Shown: positions 34,356 through 46,798, counted from the stretch's first letter. The stretch is DNA of 64,000 bases from Pterois miles (GCA_947000775.1 CAMQGK010000637.1:24854001-24918000); one strand, 5' to 3'. The notes: a model not told the origin generated them from the letters alone. Numbers and translations are program-made.

Positions 34356-34958
34356 GGGCTGTCAGTTGATTGAAATATTTAATTGTGATTAAATTAATAA
34401 TTAATAATGATTGTCCATAGTTAATTGCAATTAATCACATTTTTTATCTGTTAAAAATGTCCCTTAAAGGGAGATTTGTCAAGTATTTAACACTCTTATC
34501 AACATGGGAGTGGGTAAAAATGCTGCTTTATGCAAATGTATGTATATAATCATTATTGAAAATCAATTACTAACACAAAACAATGACAGATATTATCCAG
34601 AAACCCTCACAGGTGCATTTAGCATAAAAAATATGCTCAGATCATAACATGACACTCTGCAGCCCAACAGGCAACAACAGCTGTCAGTAAGAAAGGGGAG
34701 ACTGGTGGGTACCCACAGAACCCATTTTCATTCACATATCTGGAGGTCGGAGGTCAAGGGACCCCTTCCTCGCTCAAATTTAGCACAAGTTTGAAGCATG
34801 ATTGGTAACGATGGACTCCTTAGGTTTTCTAGTTTTATTAGATACCAGTACCTTCAAAAAACTAAGCCCACAACAAACTAAAAATCTCAAGTTGCATTAA
34901 TTCCGATTATGCCGAATATCGTGCGAAAATGTTATCATCACGTTAACTGTGACAGCCC
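34356..34958 (+). mobile_element. Full-length GGGCTGTCA element (family G)
   Basis: Ends 'gggctgtca' (34356) and 'tgacagccc' (to 34958) are perfect 9-bp inverted repeats. Interior blocks in order: 'gattgtccatagttaattgc', 'cttatcaacatgggagtggg', 'acacaaaacaatgacaga', 'caacaggcaacaacagctgt', 'ccacagaacccattttcatt' and 'cgttaactgtgacagccc'. The same blocks occur at 16.8, 57.0, 58.8 and 60.4-61.3 kb, and in miniature form at 6735. 603 bp, non-coding; the superfamily is unresolved. Confidence 0.85.
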
Positions 34959-35449
34959 TGACTTAGATGGAATGGATCTCTTCTTCGTTCACAAGTCAGT
35001 AAATAACAAGTGTGTTACGTGTGATTCCACCTATCTGTTCGGCTGACTTCAGCCTCCTCTGAAAAGGTCCACTCTCTCCCAAAGGAAGTCAAAAATGATC
35101 AGTAAAACCAGCTGCAGTGCAGAGGTTCAATAATCAGGAGAACTGAATCGATTCTCTCTCAACAGTTAGCAAAGGCCTAGAAAAACCACAACACTCCAAG
35201 CTTGTGGATAATAACTATAATTAATAATGCAGTTTGGTAGTTGTCCTCAACATTAAACCATTCGTTCTAACATGAAAAATCACCAGAACATTGTGATTCA
35301 ACTTCAGCTAATCGCTCAATAACACCAGGAAATGTAGAGAATGTAACTGAGCCAATCAACACGACTGACAGTGGAGCTTGACCACAATCGATCATCCGTC
35401 GATTATCCATCTCTGGATTATAATCCAGAGATTTAAATTTTTTAAAGTT
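34959..35449. other. Unassigned non-coding DNA
   Basis: Nothing recognisable. Confidence 0.5.
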
Positions 35450-36054
35450 CAATTTTGAAATACTTTGTCACATTAATGACTTTCAACAGGAATTATGTCC
35501 AAATTTAAGTTAAAATAAAGTCAAAATTTTGACATAGGAAGCCAAAATGATGAGATATTAAGTCAAATTTATTAGTTATCATAGAAAGTCTTAAATAAAG
35601 AATTAAGTTAAATTTTTGACTTAAACTTGGGGGGTCAAACTTAAAAGATACAACTCAAAGCTATGTAAACTTCATGTGAAAACTGATATTTTCATTATTC
35701 AAGGCTCGATTTTGAGATATTCTGTCACATTTATGACTTTTTATGGAAATTATGTCCAGATTTTAAGTAAATAATAACCAAATTTTGACATAGTAATCCA
35801 AAGTTATAAGATATTAAGTTGAATTTATTACTTTTTATGTCAGAATGAAAAATCAATTCCAATTTTGCAGTTAAATGCACTTTTCATTAATTGTGATAAT
35901 TTTCAGAATGTACTTGTACTTCTTTACACTAACAGGAAGGGGACATTTGGAGGTGGTGTTATTTCTAGGTTACTATGCAGTGGTTTTACTGTCCCACTGG
36001 ACATCAGACTGGACGGTATGTGGCCCCTGAACTAAAATGAGCTTGACACCCCTG
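35450..36054 (-). mobile_element. hAT-like 'CAGGGGTGTCAAGCTCATTTT' element, copy 1
   Basis: The right terminus 'gagcttgacacccctg' (36039-36054) is the reverse complement of a hAT-style CAGGGGTGTCAA end. 'atgtggcccctgaacta' and 'gtcccactggacatcagact' also occur, in opposite orientation, at 63646-63760. The left part contains a diverged duplication with about 258-bp offset (35455-35600 and 35713-35870), shared words being 'gaattatgtcca', 'ttttgacatag' and 'gagatattaagt'. The left end is not defined. Non-coding. Confidence 0.65.
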
Positions 36055-36189
36055 ATCTGAACCATGCACACACTGCACTGCTACACTCAGGTTTACGGTT
36101 ATCCTCATACTCGCCGTCACACAGTCTGTCCTCGCTCTCTGTCAGTCTGTCTGTCTGTACCACATGCCGAATATTGCTAACGTTATTCC
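36055..36189. other. Short unassigned interval
   Basis: Nothing recognisable. Confidence 0.45.
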
Positions 36190-36470
36190 TTAAAGGAGTG
36201 TGCTACTTGTATAACACACTTTAGTTTAAAAACATCTCAAAAAAACATAATTCCCAAAGGATCAACGGGGAGTCAATTTAGGCCTGGCTGGCCGCCAAGC
36301 TTTTAATACACAGGTGGAAACCCTGCGCTCCTTATGCAGATATGATGGGCTCACTCTAAGCTAACTAAAACACAATGATGCTTAGTTTCAAGTTATTATA
36401 CACTAACGAAAACACACTGTAGTGATTATTATATTCCACTTCTGCTAATAGACCCCTGAAATGTCACGAT
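36190..36470. mobile_element. Family B, copy 2, decayed
   Basis: 'ctcactctaagctaactaaa', 'gttattatacactaacgaaa' and 'ccacttctgctaatag' correspond to 'ctcattctaagctaacgaag', 'gattatacactaatgaaaac' and 'catttctgccaatag' in copy 1 (8310-8412). The left part has diverged strongly. Confidence 0.65.
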
Positions 36471-37832
36471 CTTTGATCACCATGTAAATACAGATGCTCC
36501 CACATCTGCATGATTCTTCTCTACTGCGTCATAAACAGCCAGCTCAGGCTGAAACACACAGCACAGGGGGAGATGTAAAGCAAATGAGGCACAACATCTC
36601 AGTTCCCCCGACTATGGAAATGTTACAATTTGGCCCTCATCTGCAAATTACAACATCATCAGCATCATTGGTGAGTTAGGCGCATAGTCTGGGCGGACAA
36701 AAGCGCTGGTCATGGCGATGAATATTGATGAGAGGCCCCTGAATGTATGCATGAAACCGCAGGCAGCTAATAGGAATTCAACAAAGAAGGTGGCACCAGC
36801 TGCCTGAGAGGGAGAGGTGACGGACAAAGAAAGCTGGTAAAAAGGTGAATCGTATGATGAGTAAGAGGTGAGTCAGTGGAGGATGAGAAAAGTTAAGAAG
36901 CAGAAGAGAGAGGGTAAGAGAGGGCAAGGGCGAGGAAGGGAAGGACAGAAAGATGGAAGGAGGGGAATCAGGCCAATTTTCTTTGGGGATTTACAGTAGA
37001 TTACAGTTCTGTGTGAGGAACTGGCAGAGAGTAAAATCTGCATGAATTCAGGGAAAAATGAAGAGAGAGACACACACATGTATATTTAAAGAGCCAACAC
37101 AGAGACACTGGATGGAGCTATAGCGTCTAGACTGGACTCTCCATCCTCCGTGAGGATGGATGCTGTGCAGTGCAGCTCTACTATCAGAGAGGGATGGGGG
37201 TGGGGAAGGAGAGGAAACGTGGATGAAAGAAGAAAATAAGGGGTCGAAGTGAATGAAAGCTACCAGAGATAGAAGAGAACGATTAAGCAGGAAACACAGA
37301 GGCGACGCAGAAGGCAAAAAGAGAAGCAGAGAGAGAGAGATGGTCACAAGATGTTGAGGAAGAAGACGAGATTAGTGTGTAAGCCAAATGGAGGGAGGGT
37401 AAAGAGAGCAAGCACTGTTTCGCCCCACTAAATGATACATATTGAGGCATTGTGGGGACATTAAATTGTGCTGAGAGGGCAGAAGTACATCCCACTGGAG
37501 ACAATGAAGTGTGGCGGAGCAGTTGTGGCTCATCAAGCCCTAACGTAAGCACAAGTGGAAGCTCGGGAGGCCGCAACAGAAACTCTGGCTGACCGTAAAA
37601 CTGCAGTTACGAGCCCGGCTTTTATTTGCTTCAGTCACTGAACTCAACTGGCGAATATTTTTGGGACAGAGCTTTAATTCTTCATGCTCAGAAAACACAG
37701 GAAATACTATCAAACTGTTTATTTAAACCAGTATAAAAATTGCAAGTTACAGATCATTAATATGATCTAGCTCAAAGACAGTTAACAATGCTTGTTTTAC
37801 GACACCCTGCACACCGACACACCTCTCTGTAC
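36471..37832. other. Unassigned DNA, purine-rich in part
   Basis: From about 36790 to 37400 the plus strand is strongly purine-rich (many 'gagag', 'gaagg' and 'agaga' words), which yields Ser/Leu/Pro-rich frames on the minus strand that I do not believe are coding. No other signal. Confidence 0.55.
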
Positions 37833-37925
37833 CAGGGGTGGGCAATTATTTTTCCTGAGGGGCCACATGAGAAACCCAAATTGTCACTGGGGGCCAAACA
37901 AATACTGTCAGACGTAATCTCTAAC
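37833..37925 (+). mobile_element. hAT-like end 'CAGGGGTGGGCAATTA'
   Basis: 'caggggtgggcaattatttt' followed by 'gaggggccacatgagaaacc' and 'gggggccaaacaaatactgt' is the left end of a hAT-type repeat familiar from fish genomes (memory). The right end was not located, so its extent is unknown. Confidence 0.55.
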
Positions 37926-38499
37926 CATATTATCACACCTCCGTGAAATAATACTGATCAGTCCATGACTTATTATAGACATGCCGTCTCAGCAGGTGAC
38001 GCTACATCAAACATCACTCACAAAATAAAAGCTATTTTCTTTACTGATTTATTTTTAGTTTCATAAGTAAAAGTTTGTCTGAGACCTCCCAGGCCAGGCA
38101 GAAACATCACAAGTGCCACACACATTCAAATGAGTCACCATTTTGTTTTTCTGTCTCTTATTTATCACGCCATACCATAAATCTGAATGAATTATACTTT
38201 GGTTTTCGTGGTTTCCATAAAATGAACCGAACTGTGCAGAATCTAATTGTTGTAACAATGTTTAGCACGTCCACCGAAAAGTAATGCACTGTAATCGTAT
38301 AAATGCCACATCAGTTTGTATGTAATCCACATAATTGCTAACCAGGAAGTATGAAGAGCATCAAACACCATGTAGGGACGAGGTCAGGGTGGATGGGTGG
38401 GTCAAAAAACACTGCACTTTAGCCCAGGAGACCAGTGTTCATATGCCCTGTGAAGCCAGAGGTCAAAGCTGATTTATTTTTCATGTAACTTCCGTACTT
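37926..38499. other. Unassigned non-coding DNA
   Basis: This may be the body of the hAT-like element starting at 37833, but no terminus is seen. Confidence 0.4.
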
Positions 38500-38700
38500 A
38501 AGTTAAACCACATCTGGAGATATTTCAACCCAAACCACGATCTTTCCCTCAACCTATCTAAGTATTTTTGTTGCCTAAACGGAGGCTTATTTTGAAAAGA
38601 CAGGAGCGGAAACTGACGTGTGCATCACATACCAACCACTGTATGACGATACGTTGACATATTGACAAAGATTTTTGTCAAAACGTGTGACCTCACCCGG
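38500..38700 (-). mobile_element. Family A core fragment
   Basis: 'aacccaaaccacgatctttc' and 'aagtatttttgttgcctaaa' follow the reversed family A core. Upstream, 'gagaccagtgttcatatgcc' resembles the 'gaacactggtctc' block. Flanks differ from the other copies. Confidence 0.5.
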
Positions 38701-39934
38701 CGACTAAAAGGGACTTGGCGTCTAATTGGGGCTCGGCTTTCAGTTGAAGCTTCAGGGTATTAGAAAGATGAGTGGGTGGGATGAGTGACAGAGGAAGTGG
38801 GTGGTGAATGGGGCAGTGTGGTCACACCTGCTGTTATAGCAGTAAAAATCCTCAAATTCAATTCAGCTGGAATAAAACTGTCTTGATGTGTGAACACACA
38901 TTCACAGATCCGTCGATTTAAACCCCATAATCTGACAATCGAGTGGTCACTCACTGCTGCTCTGAAAGCTGAAAACACACCACAATTTGAGCACATTCAT
39001 GGATGATTGCTGAAACCAATTTACATACAGTGTCATCTTGTAAACAGATTCAATTGCCCTCCAGCAAATCCTACATTGTGTGAAGCTCGTCATTTTCTGT
39101 TTTGCTGTGATTGCATCAAACGGGTGCTGAACTAAAGGCCGTTTATGGGTCTTTAGTTTAAATGGACGTGTTGTGCTCAATTGCAAACACATTATGAGAA
39201 GATAGTAAACAAAATAACAAGAACCCTCTGGCTCTTAAAACATTCAATAATGCTCAGGTTACAGGGAATGCAGCTTGACACACAGGTGCAAACTCAGCAA
39301 TATGGTGAAAACCTCTGTTCTGCAGGTGGACTAAGTAGGGTGGAGTGGCCCTTGGGAACATCTTGCTGAGTATCAGCTTGTCATTTTGTCACTGAAATGA
39401 GGACAGCTGGTCCACTTTAATAGTCAGGCCACCTTAAGTGAGCATGAGCCCAAATAAACTTTTGCTTTCAGTGCACCACGACGTTCACAGCTACGTTACC
39501 GCTAACTTCATATTCACCGCTCCATCACACAGCTCTCTTCTCTTGACCACACACTTGACTCCGTAATGTTACTCACACAGCATTCCTGATCAGTAGACTG
39601 ATGGAAAAAATCTGTGAGCGGTGGTGGCAGACTGGCAGTTGAATAAAACCATGTGGCTAAAAGCAGCGTTTATAACCCTAACCCTAGCTGGAAGAAACCC
39701 AAAATACCTATAGGTCCTGTAACGTTATCCCTTCCACTTGTAGTCGCTGTTTCGGAGAAAGTTTCCTGTTTTACCAGTAGGGACTGACCTCTGGTGGCCC
39801 GTGCTGTGTGCTACAATACATCACATCAATGCACCAACGTAGTAAGCACAGCGTCTGTATTCATAACGCTAATGACAATGATACGGTTGTGATTTCTGAG
39901 TACTTTGGTCTACTGTAATACTGCCAAAGCCTAA
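38701..39934. other. Unassigned non-coding DNA
   Basis: No gene seen. The part at 39420-39660 resembles dispersed fish repeat sequence by eye but has no partner in this window. Confidence 0.45.
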
Positions 39935-40110
39935 AGGCCCTGACAAACCAAGCCAACAGTTGGTGAGCGTCTGTTGGTGTGTCCCACGTTTTTTGGCTGA
40001 TTCAGCACATTGAATCGGCAATCAAATCACTTTGATTGGCGGTTCAGCTTAAACAAATCAGGGCACGAGAAGAGAAACGGAAGTGAGGAGAGCAAGCTAA
40101 TGAGTAAGGT
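39935..40110 (+). mobile_element. 'AGGCCCTGACA' element end
   Basis: 'aggccctgacaaaccaagcc', 'cagttggtgagcgtctgttg' and 'cagcttaaacaaatcagggc' are in the order of a teleost miniature element I recall, with ends AGGCCCTGACA. A decayed counterpart of the right end may lie near 40362 ('gcggtgtgttcaagtgc'). Confidence 0.5.
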
Positions 40111-41424
40111 CAAGAGGAAAAACAACATTTTCCATCTGATCTGATCATTCAGTACACAGATATTTTCACGGCGACGTGGCCGTCTGGTGGTGAATGAGAG
40201 TGGTGTGAAACAATAACTGCTTGTATAGCCGCCTTCCTCCATCTTCCAGTTTACATTTTTTAATGATGAATATGTTTTACCGCAACCTGCTGGTGTGCAG
40301 AGTTTTTTCATGTCATGCGGGTGCAGAATTTACATAGTAGTTGTCCATTGGCTGTAGTCTTTGCGGTGTGTTCAAGTGCAGCTTTTTGGCCAAGACGCAG
40401 GCAGTGTAAAGCGTTGTAACAATCGGTCTTTGTCCTGCCTTAATGCAGGATTGTTTTACCCCTCAAAGGGGCAGGGTGATGTTCTCCAAGTCTGATATAC
40501 AGTGTAGCAGCTCTAAAGGCACTTCCTGCATTTTACATTGCATAAATTAGTCCAAAAGCTACTGGATGTTTCACTGAAGTCACTGCATCTCCCAAAAGAA
40601 TAACATCACGGTGGAATTTCAGCCTGCATTCACATTTTCACAGTTTAACATGGTTGAAACAGAGCAGCTAATATCGGTAGCAATATCTGCTCTGCCTTCG
40701 GTGGAACATGCGCGACAGTAAATGACAGCAAAACATAGAAAAGACTTAGTTTGTTTCTTTCAGGGCGCGGCAGGACAAGGGACAAGGCAATGGTACCAAA
40801 CTCCTGATTCAGTGGCAGTCACTTCATCAAATTATTACCATGTTGTGCAGAATCGTCCACATCTGCATTGCAATTGAGAAATTTCCTCACCTCTACATAT
40901 TAGACAACCCTATTGTGAACAGGATTATTGCTTATGGTTGAGCTGTTATGATATATGGATTTTATGTGGTTATGTCGCCAACTGAATCTGGAACTGAAAA
41001 ATAGAGCATTTTTACCATCTTGCCTCTCACTTCCTTCAAAATTGAGTCCTCCCTTGTAGTTTTTGGCTCTAGTCTGTGTGTAGCTGGTGTAGTTGCCTCA
41101 TAAATAATTCTCTGTTAGTCTGCACCGAAGTCAGCCAGTTCATTTGGTGGCAAGGCTCAGCACTATTTCTCCAGAGAGGCCTTGAGAGAGTTCCTTGTTG
41201 AACTGTGGATGTTGGCTGGACGAGACGACAGCATTTGTTTTGCAGCTGTAGTGGCCAGAGAGGACATCATGGTCCTGTGTATAATACTGTAAAAGTAAGT
41301 AGCAAACAATTTACATCAATGATTATTTATTGGTAAAAGTGTCTCAGAGAGACACAGCTAGCACAATTAGTCAACCTGCTTGCTGGAGAGCCACAACATA
41401 AGCCTTGTAAGTAAGATCTTGCCT
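40111..41424. other. Unassigned non-coding DNA
   Basis: Nothing I can support. Confidence 0.5.
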
Positions 41425-41970
41425 GATTCAACTGTTATCAGGCCATTAAATAGGTGTCATTTGCTTGCTATAAGCACCATAGATGTGGGTCAGTAGGGAC
41501 TACACCTGCTGCACTGTAAAAGTGAAAATAAAACTTAAAAGCAACACTTTCTAACACTTAAATCAAAATGAAACATTATGTTTTGAACATAAACAAAAAG
41601 GCCTCTTTAGGTTTCGGCGACAAAACAGTTAATTTTAGGGAAAACATGTTTTGGCTTAAAATAACTAAAATGAAAGTGATATTACAACTATATGCTGTTG
41701 TTTTCACATAGGACACTTTGTGAAAACCGCATGTTTTGTGTCCCATCCATCGCCCTATATGGAGTTTAACGCTGTCGATACTACAGCACTGCCGCTTCTG
41801 CCGTATTTACTACGGTCGCTGTTGTGTTCCTTTTACCTTCTTTCAATGATCTACCATGTGAATAGATGATAAAACCTACTAGTGGGTGTAGGAGGTCCCT
41901 ATTGACCCACATCTATAGCGCTTATAGCGACTGATAACACCTATTTAAAAGCCTGACAACAGTCTAATCG
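41425..41970. mobile_element. Element with ~85-bp terminal inverted repeats
   Basis: The left arm (41425-41510) carries 'aaataggtgtcatttgcttg' and 'catagatgtgggtcagtagg'. The right arm (41886-41970), reverse-complemented, carries 'aaataggtgttatcagtcgc' and 'tatagatgtgggtcaatagg'. The arms align for about 85 bases with scattered mismatches and one small gap. The 375-bp centre holds the family A core ('tttaggtttcggcgacaaaa' and 'tgttttggcttaaaataact', 41606-41668). No transposase code. The same right-arm sequence recurs at 15828-15875. Confidence 0.8.
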
Positions 41971-42721
41971 GCTGGCACACCAACCCTCCGTTCTGCACAC
42001 AGAGCAGTCTGCAGTGGACATTTCCATTCAAATAAGACCAAATGAGGCTGTCGTCTTCATTTAGCTGCAGAAATTAAACACCAGAGATAAGTACGAGCCT
42101 TAATTGCTTCATCAAGCTGAATGAAAGAACCTACTTCTTTATGTGTTGGCATCTTAAAGGGACGTGTGCATGCATTTAGTGTCTGCTGAGAAGCAGGTTA
42201 ATCGCTTAAACTCGGTCGATTCTGTGTCAGATAATGTGGACTAAACCTCTTTAACGCTGCAACAGATCTTTCACTGCACTTGATTACTTCAGGTGAAATT
42301 GAAATCCATAAGGGTTGGAAGAAAAGATAGCAGCAGTTAAAAGGACTGTGTGGATGCCTGGTTTTAATATAAGCCACTGAAAAACAGGTGATAAGTTTAA
42401 CAGCTTTGTTCCTATAGTGTGTGGAGAGCAGACCACACACTGACAGATTCATTCATCAGCATCAAAATGACTACAAAAAATGGAAATGTCACAAAATATC
42501 TTGTTTTCAAATGGGACTTTAGTGCAAACAAACATGGCAGATGACGGCAGGAAGACTTGTGATGTTTTGTGTTCACAAAGGATGAATGGATGAAGTTATG
42601 GAGACACTTGTTGAATAAACTGTTGTTGCCACAAATCAACAACTTGGTCCTCCATTTCTGAGCTCCACCTTACTATGATTTTATGCTTTGTGTTTTGCAT
42701 TTGCTAATTAAAAAAAAAAAA
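41971..42721. other. Unassigned non-coding DNA
   Basis: Nothing recognisable. Confidence 0.5.
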
Positions 42722-42864
42722 AAAGTAACAGATAACCGATTATTAACCATTAAAAATGTCGTGAATAAATGCTACGAGGCTGCAAGCTACAACTCCTCAA
42801 CTGGAAGTCAGTTAAAATGCTTGATGTCAGTTAATCGGTTAATTATTAACACCCCTAGTATTAA
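42722..42864 (+). mobile_element. Family H copy H4, internally deleted
   Basis: The 5' end 'taacagataaccgattatta' joins directly to the late-element block 'gtgaataaatgctacgaggc', then 'tacaactcctcaactggaag', then the 3' end 'ttaatcggttaattattaac' + 'acccctag'. Only about 140 bp, compared with about 640 bp in H6. Both outer ends are retained. Confidence 0.85.
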
Positions 42865-43672
42865 CATACCTCACACCACAGGAACATCTGGCAAGATAAC
42901 CTTTACAACCATCAAAAAATCAGGGCTTTACTGACCATTATCGGGGGCATAACCACCACAGCAGTCATAGAAAAATCTTTCTAGACTCATATGGTCCAAA
43001 AGCTTTATGAAAGACAAAGGCAGAGGCAACTTCAACCTTAAAAGGTGAAACCCATGATGTAGTTTAGTTAAAACAGCAGAATGAATATATATAATGTATG
43101 TAGGCAGTGAAATCCTGTATAAGTTGAGGAGGATGGACAGGGAGATGGAGAGCTGCAGGTGAAAACAGAGGATGAACACGGTTGTTTCAGTATTGCAACA
43201 GTGCATTTTCTTGCCCTTTTATCACCTCCTGGTTATGGCAGCAACCACGGAGGCTTACAAATCAATGAGAAAACCTGCTGGCTTCACTGGACACACATGG
43301 CAAACACAATGAATACAAATGCTGCATATGTCCGTGTGTGTGCAGTTATGTGTTGTGACTATGCAAGAAAGAGTGCACATGCCATTTTGTGTGGCCTGTA
43401 CTCCTGGCTTGCTGTAACGCCTGCAGAAAGAAGTAGCAGATCAATAGTAATTTCTTTTACCCCCAACCTTTCACAGTATGACCCACAGCTCCCACAATGC
43501 CCTTGAGGAAATGAAGCGCATTGTTGCGTGGACAGGCTCCCTTTTATAGTCGTGACAGGAGTTCAGCGAGGAGCTCTGATCCCTCTTGGTTTACGCTACA
43601 GGGGGTAGTGGATGAAGAGGGCTAAGATGGAAATTATGTAAGAAGCCATTACCCTTGCAACATGCCCTGACA
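42865..43672. other. Unassigned non-coding DNA
   Basis: Nothing recognisable. The frame at 43159-43506 (115 codons) has no motif. Confidence 0.5.
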
Positions 43673-43706
43673 AACACACACGCACGCACACGCACACGCA
43701 CGCACG

Positions 43707-43786
<80 letters not shown>
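43673..43786. repeat. Long compound (CA)n/(CGCA)n microsatellite
   Basis: Begins as a CGCA/CACG mixture (43678-43710), then about 75 bases of pure CA. It explains the Cys-Val-rich minus-strand frames. Confidence 0.98.
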
Positions 43787-43788
<2 letters not shown>

Positions 43789-45118
43789 CTCATCCGAACA
43801 GTAATGATAACCAGCTTCTTCACAAGGGTGAACACCGTTCTTACTTATTTTACTTTACTTACACACTTAGACAATTATTTTTTGTATTACAAGTTTTCTG
43901 AAAATATATGTTTAAATATGCAAATGAGGCATTATCTTGTCAAATTTATGCTAGTTTACATAGAACAGAAATCTGCACATTGGATAAAGCCAGGTTTAAT
44001 GTTCTTCTTTCACTCTGTTGACATATTAGAGTCAAAAGTTTTTACAGAGGGGATTTTGGATATCTCTTTGTATCACTCCATAATCTGAAAAAAATTGTGA
44101 TAAAATGTTGTATACAGTAAACCTCTGTAAAAGAATATAGAGAGGAATGAAACTGGGAAGTTTGGTGGATGTAGGTTAATCCTTTTGGTGAATTTAGGAG
44201 AAATCTACAGGCACAAATAGACAAAAGCAGTAAAATAAACACCTAAATGTGTATTTGGATGTTTTCTTTCCACTAGTCTGAAAGAAGACATGTTATGGAA
44301 GCAAAATAGCCCAAAATCTCAAAATTCACATTGCAAATTTGAGCAAATGTCTGAACCATGTATGGTCGGTCTGTTAAAACCCTCATTGAATGCATCTGAT
44401 TGGTCCCTGGTTGTCTGCTTACTGTTTCAAACAAGCCCTGGACAGGCGCGTTTGCATAAAGGACTGTTCCCCGCCATTTCATTTTGAAAGAGCAACGGCC
44501 AGTGAGGAAAATGCGATTATGAGTTAATTTTTCCTAATTGATTATTATTATCTCTGCCAGGAGATCGGTTTTGTTTCAGTTCGTACATGAGCGTGTGTGC
44601 ATCTATCCACGGCTAACACTGATGCAACAAATATATATAGAATATTTTGGGTGCTCCTTTATGGCTTCATGCTCAAGGACCTCTCGTGGTTGCAGTGACT
44701 CACACTTTCTCAAAGCATCCTTTATCACCTGTTTGATGCTGACACTGATCGACTGCTGACTCCTCACTCACTACCCTTAGGAGCCACAAGTGATCACACA
44801 GCTGAGTGCATCGCCGCCTCTCAGCTGCTACTCTGCCGCTACTCTGCGCCCAGAAGCACAGAGGGGGGAAATGGTTTGCTCCCTTTTATTGTTTTGGACG
44901 GTGTGTTTGTGTGCTATTAGCTAACAGCTAACAGAACGACCAGTACACCTACTGCTGAGTACCGCTCAGCTGCTGCTCTGCACCCAGAGACACAGTGGGG
45001 GATGACAGCCTAAATAAACTCTTCAAGTCACGGTTACACCCGGGAGATGCCTGGATGTATAAAGAGAATTGGATGCAGCGTTGGAGGCGGGCTCCTGTTC
45101 AGTGGTGGCACAGTGGCA
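43787..45118. other. Unassigned DNA with a short duplicated segment
   Basis: A diverged direct repeat: 'ctcagctgctactctgccg' with 'gcgcccagaagcacagaggg' (44819-44866), and 'ctcagctgctgctctgcacc' with 'cagagacacagtggggg' (44966-45001). Otherwise no gene or repeat recognised. Confidence 0.5.
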
Positions 45119-45168
45119 CCCGAATTTCCCTCCGGGGATTAATAAAGGTTCATCTTATCTTATCTTAT
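45119..45168 (+). mobile_element. LINE/SINE-type 3' tail
   Basis: 'gaatttccctccggggatta' + 'ataaaggttcatc' + (TTATC)n. This is the same tail as near 8000 and, on the minus strand, 3058. It is 5'-truncated to about 50 bp. Confidence 0.65.
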
Positions 45169-45372
45169 GAAGCCAAAATGGCTCGACTGCCGAGCGATAA
45201 AGTACCTGGATCTGGCGAACTTCCACGTTCATCACACGCATAGAGCAGGCACAGTAGTGTTTAATAAGTCCACCTCCCAGCCCTCAGTCCAACCTCAGTC
45301 TGGGTGTTATTCACATGAACGGAGGACGAGAATTAACTGAATTCGGCTATCAGTGCCTTTTACAACTTTTAG
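45169..45372. other. Short unassigned interval
   Basis: Nothing recognisable. Confidence 0.45.
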
Positions 45373-45576
45373 GAGTTTGCATGTTTTCCTTGTGTTAGTG
45401 TGTTTTTTCTCCGGGTTCTCTGGCTTCCTCCCACAGTCCAAAGACTTGCAGTTTAGGTCAACTGATGACAGGCGACCTGTCCAGGGTGTACACTGCCTTC
45501 GCCCAATGCCAGCTGGGATTGGCTCCAGCTCCCCCGCAACTCCTAACGGGATAAGTGGTTAAAGATGGATGGATGA
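45373..45576 (+). mobile_element. DANA/HE1-like SINE, 5'-truncated
   Basis: 'gagtttgcatgttttccttg', 'ctcccacagtccaaagactt', 'gacaggcgacctgtccaggg', 'tgccagctgggattggctcc' and a (GGAT)n-like end. Same element as 21500-21805, without the tRNA-like head and with an internal deletion after the 'ccaaagac' block. Confidence 0.75.
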
Positions 45577-46733
45577 TTTAAATAAGGGCTAGGCAAGTGT
45601 TCGTACTGGGAAGTTGATTTACCTCCCAAAAAAAAAAAAGGATCCGCTCATTTGCATACTCTTTCCCAGTGTAAGTCTATGGGAAAAAGTCTTTGTGGGC
45701 CCAACGGCATCATGTGACGACACAGAAGTTGGAGTATCGCCATTTGGTACTAAAATTTGCTTCAAAGCCCAGCGCTCTTCCTGGGTGCTTGGTGAGAGCC
45801 GTGCAGATATCCGCATAGATTGGATGTGAAAAACATCTGATGCCCTTAGCACTCAAGATTTGCCAGTTGAGGGTTGTAATTCATTCAAACATTACAGCAG
45901 TGATCACTGCAGACATACCAGGTGGAGATCTGCTGTCACCTCTCTAGTTTTATTCTCTTTTTGCTGTTAGAGTCTATTAAAATGTCTATTTTTGCCATGC
46001 TGCAAGACAAATGTCTCATGCGGGACAATAAAATGTGAACATAATTTTTGTTAGAGAAATTGACCAGCACAAAATAGACAGCTCCTAAAATTAGAGAGTA
46101 AATCGAAAACATTGACAGATTGAATTATAGTAACTGCCCTGGGGCTCACTGGGCTGCAGACGACGTTGCACGTGTGCAGTTATATCATCATTAAGATGCC
46201 ATGATTTGAGTCCCACTAGACTGGGAACAAGTATATAGTCCATACTTTAAGACAGTAAATCCAGAAATTAGACTGGAAGTGTTAGGTTTACATCTATTTT
46301 ACAGTAATGGCTGTGGACTGTTGAGAGAGCCTGTGGATCAAACAGGGAAGTAGCCATATGTTTCTTAATAGGCATGGATGGGCTTTAGTTTCTCGGCTCA
46401 CAGTTTCTCTTCTGCATGCCGGGATGCCAACTGCCAAACCAGGGAGCAACAATAGAAGCCCCACTGTTTGCTCAAACCGGCGACACGAGTCTCACCGCAG
46501 GCTTAAAACCGATTACATTCACAATTGTGTCCTTGAATACTTTCAAATCTTATAATACACTCTAAAGTCCTCTCCACCGTGTCTTATTTTTGCTCTGCTT
46601 ACTTCTGTTGCCGTGGAAACATTTTTTGGGTTAAGATCCTCATGTTAAAAGGTGTCAAACTGCTCAACCACCAATTCAGCTGTCATGGAAAGACACAGAA
46701 AAAGCCACAGGCAGGGATACACACTTTCTCTGT

Positions 46734-46734
<1 letters not shown>
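45577..46734. other. Unassigned non-coding DNA
   Basis: Near 46020, 'gcgggacaataaaatgtgaa' is weakly like a LINE-type tail. Nothing else is recognisable. Confidence 0.45.

Positions 46735-46796
<62 letters not shown>
46735..46796. repeat. (CA)n microsatellite
   Basis: A pure CA run of 62 bases. It lengthens frames on both strands into 100-150 codons of repeated His-Thr or Cys-Val. Confidence 0.98.

Positions 46797-46798
<2 letters not shown>

Noticed and set aside
36873..37576. Overlapping Ser/Leu/Pro-rich minus-strand frames
   Set aside because: These are the expected translation of a purine-rich plus strand. Three frames are open at once and none has a motif.
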